A DNA stretch of 38,850 nt from Euryarchaeota archaeon UBA58 (lineage in GTDB: Archaea > Thermoplasmatota > Poseidoniia > Poseidoniales > Thalassarchaeaceae), in the NCBI GenBank assembly GCA_002498525.1, contig DAHR01000017.1, positions 75,735 through 114,584 of the forward strand, read 5' to 3'. Positions 24,352 to 33,244 of this stretch are shown here, piece after piece (position 1 is the stretch's first letter; every line of letters begins with the position of its first letter). Position numbers and translations under genes: made by a program. Under the pieces are notes generated by a model that did no database searches, had not been told where the DNA came from, and saw only the letters and a program-made list of their open reading frames with translations.

Positions 24352-24455
24352 TCAATCCCTCCGCGACGTCTGAGGCGAGCTCCGCTCTCCTCCGCCCCGA
24401 CCCTCGGAACCAGCGGCCCTCTATCAAGGCACGGGCACGATAGGCTCGGATGACC

Positions 24456-25328
24456 TCATTCCAAACTGATTTTGCCAATCAGGCTGGCCCAATCCTCGGA
24501 TGTCAGATTCTCTGGTCTGAGGTCCAGAAGTGCAGGTTCGAGTCTCTCGATTCCCCTTGTCCAGCGCTCTTTGTGCCAACCGTTGATTCGGTTGAGGCGT
24601 CTTGGTGGGCGCTTGAGGGTGGTGCGCAACTTGCGTCGGCGGTTGGCGAAACAACTGCTGATGACGAGGCGGAAGAGGCGTTCGTCAATCTGGTCGGTGT
24701 TCTCGCGAGTGGCGGGTTTGAGGGCGACGAGTCGAGAGGTGACTCTGGGTGCAGGGCTGAAGGCGCTCGGAGAAACTCTGAGGTCGAGTTCGATGTCGAA
24801 TTGCAGCCACAGCGAATGGCCGAGAGGGCCACGGCTGGCGTTGCCTCCCTTCATCACCATTCGCTCTGCGAACTCGTCTTGCACGAGCAGAACGATTCCG
24901 GAGAGTGGGTTGCGCGCGTGATGCTTCTGGATGCGATCGAGGACCGGGCTCGAAATCTGGAATGGCAAGTTGGAGACGATATGGCTGATGTCTGTGGGCC
25001 AATCGACCTGCAGCGCATCGATTTGTTGGACTGACAGACGGCCATCAGCGGTACCGAATACGCGGCCGAGGTGGGCGATCGCCTCCGCATCGACCTCGAG
25101 CGCCGTGACCCTCGCGCCCGTGCGTAGGAGTTCGAGTGTCAGTGAGCCAGGACCCGGACCTATCTCCAGACAATGGCTGGCGGCTGTGATTGGAGAGTCC
25201 ACGCCTGCTAATTCCACCGCTCGCGCGATGACCGCTTCGTCGAGTAGGAAGTGCTGCCCGAGCGCGCGGTCAGGGCGGATCCGGTCCCTTAGAAGATCGA
25301 CCAGCAATCGAACATCGAGGTCATCCAT
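24456..25328 (-). CDS. ksgA: 16S rRNA dimethyladenosine transferase (KsgA/Dim1)
   Basis: The enzyme dimethylates two adjacent adenosines in the 3' hairpin of 16S rRNA late in small-subunit assembly, using SAM. It has 290 residues, normal length. LGQHFLLD (23-30) starts the domain, EIGPGPGSLT (55-64) is SAM motif I, LEVD (77-80) follows, and NLPFQISSP (120-128) is the catalytic NLPY/F motif IV. The C-terminal helical domain carries SCFANRRRKLRTTLKR, which contacts rRNA. It follows the DUF655 gene by 14 nt in the archaeal order eL21, rpoF, DUF655, ksgA. Confidence 0.96.
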   Translation of the reverse strand: MDDLDVRLLVDLLRDRIRPDRALGQHFLLDEAVIARAVELAGVDSPITAASHCLEIGPGPGSLTLELLRTGARVTALEVDAEAIAHLGRVFGTADGRLSVQQIDALQVDWPTDISHIVSNLPFQISSPVLDRIQKHHARNPLSGIVLLVQDEFAERMVMKGGNASRGPLGHSLWLQFDIELDLRVSPSAFSPAPRVTSRLVALKPATRENTDQIDERLFRLVISSCFANRRRKLRTTLKRPPRRLNRINGWHKERWTRGIERLEPALLDLRPENLTSEDWASLIGKISLE

Positions 25329-25342
25329 CGGACCACCCGAGT

Positions 25343-25918
25343 CTAATTTTCCGAGCGAACCAGAAGTTCGAGGAGGCTCGGGACTTCGGCTGGATTCTCC
25401 AATTCCTTGACGTATCTCTCAGCCAGCAGAGTGATCGCATCGACGCCCAATCCCTTCGACACCTCGTCCAAGTCGACCCAGCCGTTGGCACCACGAATCT
25501 GCACCCAACTCTGAGCCGTCGACTTGCCAACGCCGGGCAGCAGTTGGAAAGCGTGCATCTTCAGCGAGAGATTCTGCGCCCGATTGAAGAAACTGAGATG
25601 CTCGTCGGGATTTTCGGTAATCGATTCCTTGACAGCATCGAGCAGGGAATTGTTCGCCTGATTCGTGAGATCGCGGAATCGAACGATCGAAATCGGCCCT
25701 ATTCCGTCACTGAAAACCTCGAGATGATCACCGATTTCGTGGGTGGAAGAAGAATGAACCCGCGCCCTGACTATGTGCAGACCGGGCTCGGTCAGGGCGT
25801 GCATCTCGTGACCGACAGGACGTCGTTCACGGATGTCGAGAACCCTCAGATGGGTTTGGTCTGCGAGTGGCCCCTCGGCTACTTCGTCACCATTGTTCTC
25901 ACCATTCGGCTGCATCAT
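25343..25918 (-). CDS. DUF655 protein (OB-fold and helix-hairpin-helix)
   Basis: This archaeal protein has an N-terminal OB-like domain (LRVLDIRERRPV through GIGPISIVRFRDLT) and a C-terminal helix-hairpin-helix region: MHAFQLLPGVGKSTAQSWVQIR matches DUF655's H-x-L-x-LLPGIGKK pattern. It probably binds RNA or DNA. The biochemical role is not known to me, but the gene is regularly found between rpoF and ksgA in archaea, as here. Starts at 25918 or 25915 (adjacent Met codons) are favoured because GGGGTGA lies just upstream; an ATG at 25945 lacks a ribosome binding site. It is about 190 residues. Confidence 0.9.
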   Translation of the reverse strand: MMQPNGENNGDEVAEGPLADQTHLRVLDIRERRPVGHEMHALTEPGLHIVRARVHSSSTHEIGDHLEVFSDGIGPISIVRFRDLTNQANNSLLDAVKESITENPDEHLSFFNRAQNLSLKMHAFQLLPGVGKSTAQSWVQIRGANGWVDLDEVSKGLGVDAITLLAERYVKELENPAEVPSLLELLVRSEN

Positions 25919-25998
25919 CTTCACCCCTTGGAGGGCGGTTACCATTCTTCAAGGGATTCATCGGCGGAAACGCCTGAAAAGTTGCTCGAAGTGGCGAT

Positions 25999-26352
25999 TC
26001 AGAGGATGATTTTGCGAACTATGTCGATGATTTCCTCAATCTCCGGCGTGTCCATAGCGATGCGCTTCGAAGCGATGATGACCCGGACGTCCTCGACCCT
26101 CATCGGCATGAGTTCGGCGATCTTGGCGCAGACTTCTGGGTGTTTAGAGAGTTTCTCGTTCTCAGCCAAGGAGTTGACGAGTTGCTTGAAAATGGCGGAA
26201 TCGGTCTTGATTCCACCGCGGTTCTCGCTTGCAGCCCACTCCGCGTGGAAGAGAGCGACTTTCTGTTCATAGGAAAGCTCGCCACGGCGCTCACGAGCAT
26301 CCAGCAGCAGGTCGCGCACGGTGGCAAAATCGACGAATTCCTTATCCGACAT
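25999..26352 (-). CDS. rpoF: DNA-directed RNA polymerase subunit F (Rpb4)
   Basis: Rpb4/F pairs with Rpb7/E to form the stalk of archaeal RNA polymerase. From the ATG at 26352 it has 117 residues. The pattern FATVRDLLLDARERRGELSYEQKVAL, then KQLVNSLAENEKL, and ELMPMRVEDVRVIIASKR with a closing EIEEIIDIV helix is that of archaeal RpoF. The frame opens at a GTG (26361), but GGAG of the eL21 stop region sits at the right distance for ATG 26352. It lies directly after eL21, with 5 nt between stop and start. Confidence 0.94.
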   Translation of the reverse strand: MSDKEFVDFATVRDLLLDARERRGELSYEQKVALFHAEWAASENRGGIKTDSAIFKQLVNSLAENEKLSKHPEVCAKIAELMPMRVEDVRVIIASKRIAMDTPEIEEIIDIVRKIIL

Positions 26353-26357
26353 GATAA

Positions 26358-26648
26358 TCACTCCAGAGGGCGAAGGTGTTCAGCGCGGGCGACGACTGTC
26401 TTGGCCATGTTCTTGTCGTGTAGGTCAATCACCCAAGCACGTCCCTGTTGCGCTTGAATGATGCCGGTAGCACCTTGGAAGCGGCGGTGAGGCATACCCT
26501 TCTGTTGGGCGCCATCGAGGACGACTGCGACGCGGTCGCCAATCTCGTACTGGTGCATCACGCGAGCGATGTTGATGCGACCTCGTTGTGTCTTCGAGCG
26601 GCGCAGAATACTGCGTGTTCCTTGACGAGTTCCGTGACTTCGGCGCAT
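26358..26648 (-). CDS. rpl21e: 50S ribosomal protein eL21 (L21e)
   Basis: This 96-residue basic protein shows the eL21 pattern: SHGTRQGTRSILRR at the start, then YEIGDRVAVVLDGAQQKGMPHRRFQGATG, the KOW-like beta barrel that contacts 23S rRNA, and a HLRPL end. GGGGTGAAATT precedes the ATG and serves as ribosome binding site. It heads the conserved eL21, rpoF, DUF655, ksgA group and follows pus10 by 78 nt. Confidence 0.97.
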   Translation of the reverse strand: MRRSHGTRQGTRSILRRSKTQRGRINIARVMHQYEIGDRVAVVLDGAQQKGMPHRRFQGATGIIQAQQGRAWVIDLHDKNMAKTVVARAEHLRPLE

Positions 26649-26726
26649 AATTTCACCCCTCGACCATAGGTCGTGCGAGCGGGCGACCTGCCTCGTATTC
26701 TTAAGGGCATCTGAATCGGTTCGAAC

Positions 26727-28160
26727 TCAGTCGGCGTGGATATCCTCAACATCGAGCCACAGAACCTGACAATCCTGCTCGAGAACGCTGGCTATTGACG
26801 GAACCGTGCGGCCCTCGTCGGAGTGGACCAGTTCCTTGACGTAAGTGCCGGCTTCGCAGCGAACTGAGAATTGAATTTCTTTATCGAAGAGTTCGATTCT
26901 GTCTATCGAGACGACCTTCCGGCGACGCTTCTTATCGGCTCGACGGTGTGAGACTCGTTTCGGTGTCTGTTGTTCAAGAGTGACTCCAGAGAGGCTGTTG
27001 ATTGCGGCGATGATCTGCTTTTCGTCGGGTGGATTCTCGAGTGTGAAGCGGATGGTGTAGGACTTCTCGGCTCGCGTCTCCTTGATCCTGCTGACCTCGC
27101 TTCGGTTGGTCCATCGCAGGTCGCTGATTTCGATTTTGTCGGCAGCGCTGGTGTTGACGGCATGCATAATCTTCTCGAGGTCCACGCGGCGGATGCGCGG
27201 GCGCTTGATTTCGAGGACGAATGGGCGGCCCCTGCCAAGGCAGCGGACGTCGATGTCCTCGCGACCCATGCCATGGAACGATGTGTCGTCGGCGGATAGT
27301 GCATCGCGGAATGTCTCGCCGATGAGGTCTTGCACAGAATCTGGGTACTGCAAGCCTGTTTCCTCGCAGGCCTCGCAGCCGGTGGCGCGGCCGCGGCAGG
27401 CGCGGCAGGGCCAGCGAGTCTGGGGAATGCCACGACCGAGTTTGCGGTAGCGACCGTAGATGAAGACAGGGCGGATGTCGACGTTGACGCGTAGTGTGAG
27501 ACAGTCGATGAGGATCATCAGGTCGGGGCGTTCCTTGACGAATGAGACGCCATCCATTCGTTCCGCGACACCGGCTTTGATGGCGGAAGTGAAGGCGGCC
27601 TTGAACGGGCGCGAGCCGCCCGCGCCATGGCGAGTGCGGATGCGATCTTCTTCAGCCAGCAGATCCTTGGGCACGTGAATGCCGATCTGCAGGCTGCCAT
27701 GGTCGAGCTCACCAGTCTGCTCGACGATGCGCTCGACGATGTTGTCAACATCAGAAAACAGGTCCTCACAGAGTGGACAGAGGTCGGGGGGGGTGAAGGA
27801 TTCGAGTTCCTTGTCGCGAGCGAAGGCGGAGGCGCGAAGCAGAGCGCCGCCAGCCGCGCCGACCTCATCGGTGCGGCGACCACCGACACGATGCAAGCAT
27901 GTGTCGCAAGCACCGATGCGAATCATGTGAGCGATGCCCAGCGGAGCAGGGCAGGGAGGAGAATCCCAGTCGATGGTAGCACCTTCAACTTCGAAATCGT
28001 CGCCGTCGAACCACTCTTCAGCCTCTTCCGGCTTCTCATTCACGGCGACGAGGTCGTCCCACGGATTCTCGGCAGCAGCATATCCAGCGGTGGCGTAGAG
28101 TTGCCACTCATCCTCCGCGTCTGGCGCGGCTGCCTGTCCATCCGTGTCGTTCTGGGTCAT
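26727..28160 (-). CDS. pus10: tRNA pseudouridine synthase Pus10
   Basis: Pus10 makes pseudouridine at tRNA positions 54 and 55 in archaea. From ATG 28160 it has 477 residues. The N-terminal accessory domain has zinc cysteines C85/C88 (CDTC) and C128/C131 (CPLC), followed by a THUMP-like region (about 135-245). A second cysteine cluster, CRACRGRATGCEAC (252-265), precedes the catalytic domain with GREDIDVRCLGRGRPFVLEI (299-318), whose Asp is catalytic. The first 65 residues are a very acidic low-complexity tail. The frame continues upstream to a TTG at 28331, but that stretch is unconserved and carries an inverted repeat, so 28160 is chosen. Confidence 0.95.
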   Translation of the reverse strand: MTQNDTDGQAAAPDAEDEWQLYATAGYAAAENPWDDLVAVNEKPEEAEEWFDGDDFEVEGATIDWDSPPCPAPLGIAHMIRIGACDTCLHRVGGRRTDEVGAAGGALLRASAFARDKELESFTPPDLCPLCEDLFSDVDNIVERIVEQTGELDHGSLQIGIHVPKDLLAEEDRIRTRHGAGGSRPFKAAFTSAIKAGVAERMDGVSFVKERPDLMILIDCLTLRVNVDIRPVFIYGRYRKLGRGIPQTRWPCRACRGRATGCEACEETGLQYPDSVQDLIGETFRDALSADDTSFHGMGREDIDVRCLGRGRPFVLEIKRPRIRRVDLEKIMHAVNTSAADKIEISDLRWTNRSEVSRIKETRAEKSYTIRFTLENPPDEKQIIAAINSLSGVTLEQQTPKRVSHRRADKKRRRKVVSIDRIELFDKEIQFSVRCEAGTYVKELVHSDEGRTVPSIASVLEQDCQVLWLDVEDIHAD

Positions 28161-28166
28161 TGGATC

Positions 28167-28222
28167 ACCCACCGCTGCGGGGGAGGGAATCCCACGCTGC
28201 GATGCTTGGGCCAGCGGTGGGT
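28167..28222 (-). repeat. 11-bp inverted repeat just upstream of pus10
   Basis: ACCCACCGCTG (28167-28177) and its exact complement CAGCGGTGGGT (28212-28222) are separated by 34 nt. In the pus10 mRNA the arm nearer the start (28167-28177) contains GGTGGGT and lies 6 nt before the ATG. A hairpin would therefore hide the likely ribosome binding site. Alternatively it may be a repressor site or chance. The remainder of 28161-28404 holds no gene that I can support. Confidence 0.5.
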
Positions 28223-28404
28223 CACCTTTGAGCGCTTCGGGTCCCGAAAGAGGTGTCTTAATGGGCCTAGACCGGTGATTATTCTGCGTGATTGAAAGCG
28301 GAAAACAAAGGCTGGTGAGGGGAGGGGGCAACGATTGTTCAGAGTTCTTGAAGAATTATCAATGAGGCTATGCACTGAAAGTGAACGTAAACGTGAAAAT
28401 CCGC

Positions 28405-28734
28405 TCACTCACCCAACACTGACCCATCGATCTCGCAGACCTGGCGCAGCAACGGGAAGGAATACAGTCCGCTTGAACATCCGGTTGACCATTCGAATCT
28501 GAGGCCATAACGGCCGACCAATTCGGCCTTCGGCTTGGCCATCCTCAAGCGCATGACCTCCTCGCGGAATTCAATCATTCTCTGCTCGTTCTCCTGCCTC
28601 GGCCTACACTTCGCGCAGGGACAGACGAGGCGCAGCTCGACGTAACCGAGAGTGAATGCTGCGCCGTCAGCGAAGCGCAGAACGCAGTCCTCGTCGGCGC
28701 GCTCGAGATCGGTCAACTCGTCCGATTCGCTCAT
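28405..28734 (-). CDS. DUF971 (GBBH-like) protein
   Basis: This 109-residue protein has the DUF971 pattern seen in gamma-butyrobetaine hydroxylase N-termini and Fe-S accessory proteins: VLRFADGAAFTLGYVELRLVCPCAKCRPR, then ELVGRYGLRFEWSTGCSSGLYSFPLLRQVC. Cys residues in CPCAKC could bind Fe-S or zinc; in GBBH-type domains three Cys and a His hold zinc. It is 14 nt after the RND exporter gene on the same strand and probably cotranscribed. The exact role is unknown. Confidence 0.88.
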   Translation of the reverse strand: MSESDELTDLERADEDCVLRFADGAAFTLGYVELRLVCPCAKCRPRQENEQRMIEFREEVMRLRMAKPKAELVGRYGLRFEWSTGCSSGLYSFPLLRQVCEIDGSVLGE

Positions 28735-28748
28735 GCTAACCGCTAGGC

Positions 28749-31700
28749 TTACTGGGCTTCAACCTGCTGAGTCTGCGTCTTGCGGCGTCGCGCCAGCGAG
28801 CCCAGCATTGCTGGTGTCGTGACCAAACTCGCGAAGAGCGACAATCCGATCATCACAGCGCAGAACAGGCCGAAACTCGCGAAGAATCCCATCGGCGACT
28901 GCGCGATGATGAGGAATCCTGTGACATCCGAGACCGCCGAGCCGAACAACGCCAAACCGGCCGCCCCACCGATGGCGCGAATGCTCGCATCGACATTCGC
29001 ACCTTCCGAGCGCTCCTCACGGTAGCGCTCAACAACATGAATCACGTAATCGATCCCAACACCCAGAGCCATCGCCGCGATAGCAACGGTGACCATGTTC
29101 AATCCGTATCCAGCCAACGCGATTATCGCGTACAACCAGATGATGACGACGACGATCGGAATCGTCGTGAACATCGCCGTCGACAGCGACCGAACTCCCC
29201 AGAGCCCGGCGCCCACAACCAGCCAAACACCGAGCAGTGCGGCGAATCCGCTACCAACAGTGAAGTAGACGTAGGCGGTGAGTGCGATGATGACAGGCGA
29301 GGATAGGAGGAGGTCTTTCGTCGAATAATCGGCGAATCCGGAATCAATTCTGCGGAAGCCCCACCACAGCGTGATCAAGCAGAAAAGCACCCCAAGAAAC
29401 AGCGAGGATTGCAACTGATTCTGCATGCTCGAAGCGGCTACATATCGAATCACGGGATCTCCTGTCGGAATAGCCCAAGTCACAGGAAATTCTTCACTCG
29501 CAACACCGATTCCGGCCCGAACCGAGATGTCCTGAGCGGCCAGATCCTGGAAAGGCTGCATGTCCATCTTCAACTCGGCCAAAGCCAATTCGACAAGACT
29601 GAATTGCTCCGCATTGGAAATTCCCCAAGCCATCGTCATGCGCAGATATTCTGGCTCGGTCCCGTCGTCACAAAGGTGGACTGCAAGCGGATCCAACTCA
29701 CATTCAGGTAGAATGTAAAGTCCTGCAATCGACGCTGGAATCGTCGGAATGATGCCCCCAGCAGGAATCCCATAGGTGAAGACGAAGCCGAACATGAAGC
29801 GCAGACAATCACGGTCTGTTTCCTCGGGAAGTCCATTCGAATCGGTATCGCAATCAAGGTCGCTCGCCCCCCAACCCGCAGCCTCGAATGGTGTCGAATC
29901 GACCACCATACTGGCTTCGGCGAACCATACCAATTCGTCGATGGCGTGCATTTCTGGCGTACCGAGCGGAGTCGTGGTATATTTTCCAGGATCATTGGCC
30001 GAAGCATTGGCCATATTGTCGCGAGTCGCTTGGATCGCAGCGAAAACGCGCGGATCGAGCATATCGCCCTCAATGACGACTGAAGCAGGTTCGCCTTCAT
30101 CGCTGAATCTGGTGTTTATCAGGAGGACTCCCTGAGCGAAATCAGATTCGCCATCGATGAAATCCTCGACTTTGAAATCGCCCTCGAGGCTCATCATCAC
30201 CGGCACCGCGAGGGCGGTCGTGGCAACTATCACTGTGAGCAGCAGCGCTGCGTGTTTCGAGGAATTATCGGCGATGCCAGTGAGCCATTCCTCGCGAATC
30301 ATGTGGACTTTACCAGTCGTTTCTTCGGGTAATTTACCGCGCTTCTCCATTAATAAATCCCAGTCCATCCTGATGATCGGCGCCCATAATCCAGTGAGGA
30401 TGAACGCTGCACCGACACCGAGTGCCGCTTCGATGCCGAAGGAGCGCAGTGCAGCGATATCTGAAGTCAGATTGGCAGCGAAAGCCGACATCGTGGTGAA
30501 GGAAGTCAGCATTATTGCGCGACCCACGCGGGACATCGATGAATGAGCGGCGTCGTGGGGCGCTTTGCCACTACGCCGCTCCTCTTTGTAGCGGTGGAGA
30601 GCGTGCAGACTATCGTCGATGCCAAGCGCCAGAACGAGAATCGGCAGAAGGTTCGAGAATTGGCTTCGACTGATTATCTTGAATCCAAATTCGTTTCCAA
30701 GAATTATCCCCCAGCCGATCGAGCCCTGCATCCACAGGAGGCTGAAACCAAGGGTCGCGGCGACGATCGCAACATCCGAGAATCGCCGCAGACTGACCCA
30801 GAGCAAGACGATGATCGCAACAGCCATTCCGGCCATCAGAATCGCAGATTCCTGCAATTCGCGGTTCATCTCGACATTGATGCCCTCCCCAATGACCATC
30901 GTCAGGGTGAGTTCGTCGGTCGTGCGCAGGTTCGTTTCAAGGGCGATGATCGCCCATTCGGCGCTGCACGGCTTCTCTCCAGCATCTACCGAAGCCCGAC
31001 ATTCCTCAGCCGTGTTGATGGGAGCAGTCGTCCGCAATTTCGAGCCGAAGTAAGTATATCCATCCGGCTCGGCAGCCGCTTCTGCCCAAGAGTGTGTGAA
31101 TCCACTCTCCTCCATCGCATCGCGACTCAATTGGAAGAGAATCCAAGTCGTCGAAGCCGACCAGCGACCAGGACCCCACTCGATATCGTCGGCGAAAGTC
31201 CCATCCTCAGTCATTTTCCCCCCGATCGGACCGATCACGGGGCTCGACTCATCGTAGGTGAAGCCACGGTCGGTCGAGAGCCAGCGCAACATCGCCCCAT
31301 CCGAATGCAGCATCATCCGATGTGCAGCAAGGTCGATGTGCGCCTGAGTGATGTTCGCATCGTCGAATTCGAGGCATTCTAGAACACCACAATCATCCCA
31401 ATTCGTTCGCGCGGGAACGGGCTGTCCGAAAAGATTCACCGTCCCGCGCGTGAGCATCGATTCGCCAGCCATGAAACTGCGGAAATTGTCGGGCAGAGCC
31501 AGTGCACCAGCAACATTCTGACCCGACAATTCGCTGACCAGCGGCCGCATGAATTCCGCCAGAGGGTCTGCGGCCACACGAGCAATCTTCATTTCGATTT
31601 CACGAAGTACGGTGAGGTTCAGAATCCCGCCCAGAGGAATCCCCTCACCGACCAATCCAGCAGATTCACCAGGGTATCCGACCCGTTCCTTAGCAGTAGG

Positions 31701-32012
31701 AAGCTCGCCGTGGAGCACATCACCATTTTCGTCGATGTGGGGCGCAATAGGGCCATTTTGAACGTGCATCGGGTCACGTATCGAAATCATGACGCCATAG
31801 GCTTCCTCGGACGCTGCGAAGTCTTCGTTGAGCACTTTGAAAGCGGTCAATTCCGGCGATTCCATATCGTAGGATTCGATGTCGATCGGAGTCAGACTGG
31901 CGATTAATCCGGGGACCATCACGAGGCTCATAACGAGAATCACCGCGTGCACCTGATTCTTCCTCGGCAGCAGAAAATCCGCCACCCGAGCGAAGTCGCG
32001 AACCTCGTACAT
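28749..32012 (-). CDS. RND superfamily (MMPL-type) exporter
   Basis: The large 1087-residue membrane protein has the RND layout: TM1 (about 20-40), a large extracytoplasmic loop to about 385, TM2-6, a mid loop, TM7 near 590, a second large outer loop, and TM8-12. Inner helix clusters carry LALGIDDSLHALHRYKEERRSG and ALGVGIDYVIHVVERYREER, the paired GxDD/GxDY motifs of the MMPL/HpnN proton-relay region, each followed by a TSFTTMSAFA-like or SAVSDVTGF segment. Such proteins export lipids, hopanoids or hydrophobic compounds using ion gradients. The substrate is unknown. GTGTAAAAT about 26 nt before the ATG may be its promoter; dnaJ lies 44 nt upstream. Confidence 0.92.
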   Translation of the reverse strand: MYEVRDFARVADFLLPRKNQVHAVILVMSLVMVPGLIASLTPIDIESYDMESPELTAFKVLNEDFAASEEAYGVMISIRDPMHVQNGPIAPHIDENGDVLHGELPTAKERVGYPGESAGLVGEGIPLGGILNLTVLREIEMKIARVAADPLAEFMRPLVSELSGQNVAGALALPDNFRSFMAGESMLTRGTVNLFGQPVPARTNWDDCGVLECLEFDDANITQAHIDLAAHRMMLHSDGAMLRWLSTDRGFTYDESSPVIGPIGGKMTEDGTFADDIEWGPGRWSASTTWILFQLSRDAMEESGFTHSWAEAAAEPDGYTYFGSKLRTTAPINTAEECRASVDAGEKPCSAEWAIIALETNLRTTDELTLTMVIGEGINVEMNRELQESAILMAGMAVAIIVLLWVSLRRFSDVAIVAATLGFSLLWMQGSIGWGIILGNEFGFKIISRSQFSNLLPILVLALGIDDSLHALHRYKEERRSGKAPHDAAHSSMSRVGRAIMLTSFTTMSAFAANLTSDIAALRSFGIEAALGVGAAFILTGLWAPIIRMDWDLLMEKRGKLPEETTGKVHMIREEWLTGIADNSSKHAALLLTVIVATTALAVPVMMSLEGDFKVEDFIDGESDFAQGVLLINTRFSDEGEPASVVIEGDMLDPRVFAAIQATRDNMANASANDPGKYTTTPLGTPEMHAIDELVWFAEASMVVDSTPFEAAGWGASDLDCDTDSNGLPEETDRDCLRFMFGFVFTYGIPAGGIIPTIPASIAGLYILPECELDPLAVHLCDDGTEPEYLRMTMAWGISNAEQFSLVELALAELKMDMQPFQDLAAQDISVRAGIGVASEEFPVTWAIPTGDPVIRYVAASSMQNQLQSSLFLGVLFCLITLWWGFRRIDSGFADYSTKDLLLSSPVIIALTAYVYFTVGSGFAALLGVWLVVGAGLWGVRSLSTAMFTTIPIVVVIIWLYAIIALAGYGLNMVTVAIAAMALGVGIDYVIHVVERYREERSEGANVDASIRAIGGAAGLALFGSAVSDVTGFLIIAQSPMGFFASFGLFCAVMIGLSLFASLVTTPAMLGSLARRRKTQTQQVEAQ

Positions 32013-32056
32013 GTTGTCGGGCTCCGGCGCTTTCCATTTTACACTAACCCGTTGAA

Positions 32057-33079
32057 TCAGAGTCCTGCATCACGCATTTTCTTGAGGGTTTCAATCTGCT
32101 TCTTGCTGACTTTCCCGGGCTCTGCCAGAACGAATTCTATGTCCAGAGGTCCGCCGTCGTGGCCGTGGCCTGCGAGTCGTCGGACGTCACCGATGCGAGT
32201 GCCGTCTGCGACCTCGATCTGCACGCGTTTGCCGGCTGGTGTGCGGATTCGGATCGAACCTCCCAGCATCAGGGTGGTGTAGGGTACGGCGACCTCCTGG
32301 ATGAGACGGCCGTCCTCCCAGCGACGGCCTTCCTCGGCGTCGAGTCGCAGGGTGATGAGGAGGTCGCCGGCCTCGCCTTGTGGGTGTTCGTGGCCCATTT
32401 TCTTCAGGCGCAATTGTTGGCCGTGCTGGGCTCCGGCTGGGACGGTAACGGTGATTGTTGAAGAGCGAGTTTCGACGCCTCTGCTATTGCAGACTGCGCA
32501 GGTTTGATGGGAATTGAAGGATGCACCTTTGCATTTAGAGCAGAGGCGAAGGCGTCGATGTCCGAACTCGAGTTTTGTTCCGCGCAGGGCTTGAGTGAGG
32601 TTGATGTCGAGCCCTGCTTCGATATCGGGCCCGCGTGCGGGAGCTTGTTGTTGCGGACGTGGTCGAGATTGTTGGCGACCTGCACGTGCGCCCGAACCGG
32701 TCTCGAAGCGGATGTCTGAGCCGCGGGCACCACCCATGAATTGGTTCAGGATATCTGAGAAGTCGAAACCACCCGAGCTGCGGAAGCCGCCACCACTGCC
32801 GCCACCACCACCGAAACCGCCGTAGCCAGCCCCGAATGGGTTGCCGCCACGCGAGAACATATCCTCCATGCGGCGCTGCTGGTCATACTCCTTGCGCGCC
32901 GCAGCCGTGCCGATTGAAGCGTGGGCGGCCTGTATCGCCTTGAAGCGCTCCTCGGCCGCCGCATCGTTGGGATTCCGGTCGGGGTGATGCTGACGCGCCA
33001 ACTTGCGGTAGGCGCGCTTGATTTCGGCCTCCGTCGCGTCCTGTCCAACGCCCAAGACAAGGTAGGGGTCGTCGGCCAT
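32057..33079 (-). CDS. dnaJ: DnaJ-type chaperone with a single zinc centre
   Basis: This 340-residue Hsp40 has an N-terminal J domain (3-68) with HPD at 32-34 that stimulates DnaK ATPase. A Gly/Phe-rich region (78-118) is followed by a reduced cysteine region with only two pairs, C180/C183 (CSKC) and C194/C197 (CAVC), instead of the four CxxCxGxG repeats of classical DnaJ. Two beta-sandwich substrate domains follow, with VPAGAQHGQQLRLKKMGH and GDLLITLRL. It has no C-terminal dimerisation motif that I recognise. The ATG at 33079 gives MADDPYLVLGV. DnaK and GrpE are not in the window. Confidence 0.93.
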   Translation of the reverse strand: MADDPYLVLGVGQDATEAEIKRAYRKLARQHHPDRNPNDAAAEERFKAIQAAHASIGTAAARKEYDQQRRMEDMFSRGGNPFGAGYGGFGGGGGSGGGFRSSGGFDFSDILNQFMGGARGSDIRFETGSGARAGRQQSRPRPQQQAPARGPDIEAGLDINLTQALRGTKLEFGHRRLRLCSKCKGASFNSHQTCAVCNSRGVETRSSTITVTVPAGAQHGQQLRLKKMGHEHPQGEAGDLLITLRLDAEEGRRWEDGRLIQEVAVPYTTLMLGGSIRIRTPAGKRVQIEVADGTRIGDVRRLAGHGHDGGPLDIEFVLAEPGKVSKKQIETLKKMRDAGL

Positions 33080-33213
33080 CGTTAGCCGTCGAGCGGCGCA
33101 TCCCCTTCAATCCTCGGAGTAGAGCGAGTGTAGGTGAAGCCGGTTCTATCAGGGTGGTGGGAATATGGAGAAGTCGATCCATCCAAGGTGGTAGAAGTTT
33201 GGCGAAGCCGATG

Positions 33214-33221
33214 TAAATATA
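33214..33221 (+). promoter_or_regulatory. TATA box of the FAH-family gene (leaderless start)
   Basis: TAAATATA is centred about 27 nt before the ATG at 33245. It is the best TATA match in the window's GC-rich part and implies a transcript that begins at or within a few bases of the start codon. Confidence 0.6.
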
Positions 33222-33244
33222 GCGGAAGCAGGTGAGGGCGAGCC

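Noticed and set aside
30543..31382. 279-codon plus-strand frame inside the RND exporter gene
   Set aside because: It is antisense to a continuous 1087-residue RND protein with clear motifs; the translation is low-complexity and rich in Arg and Pro.
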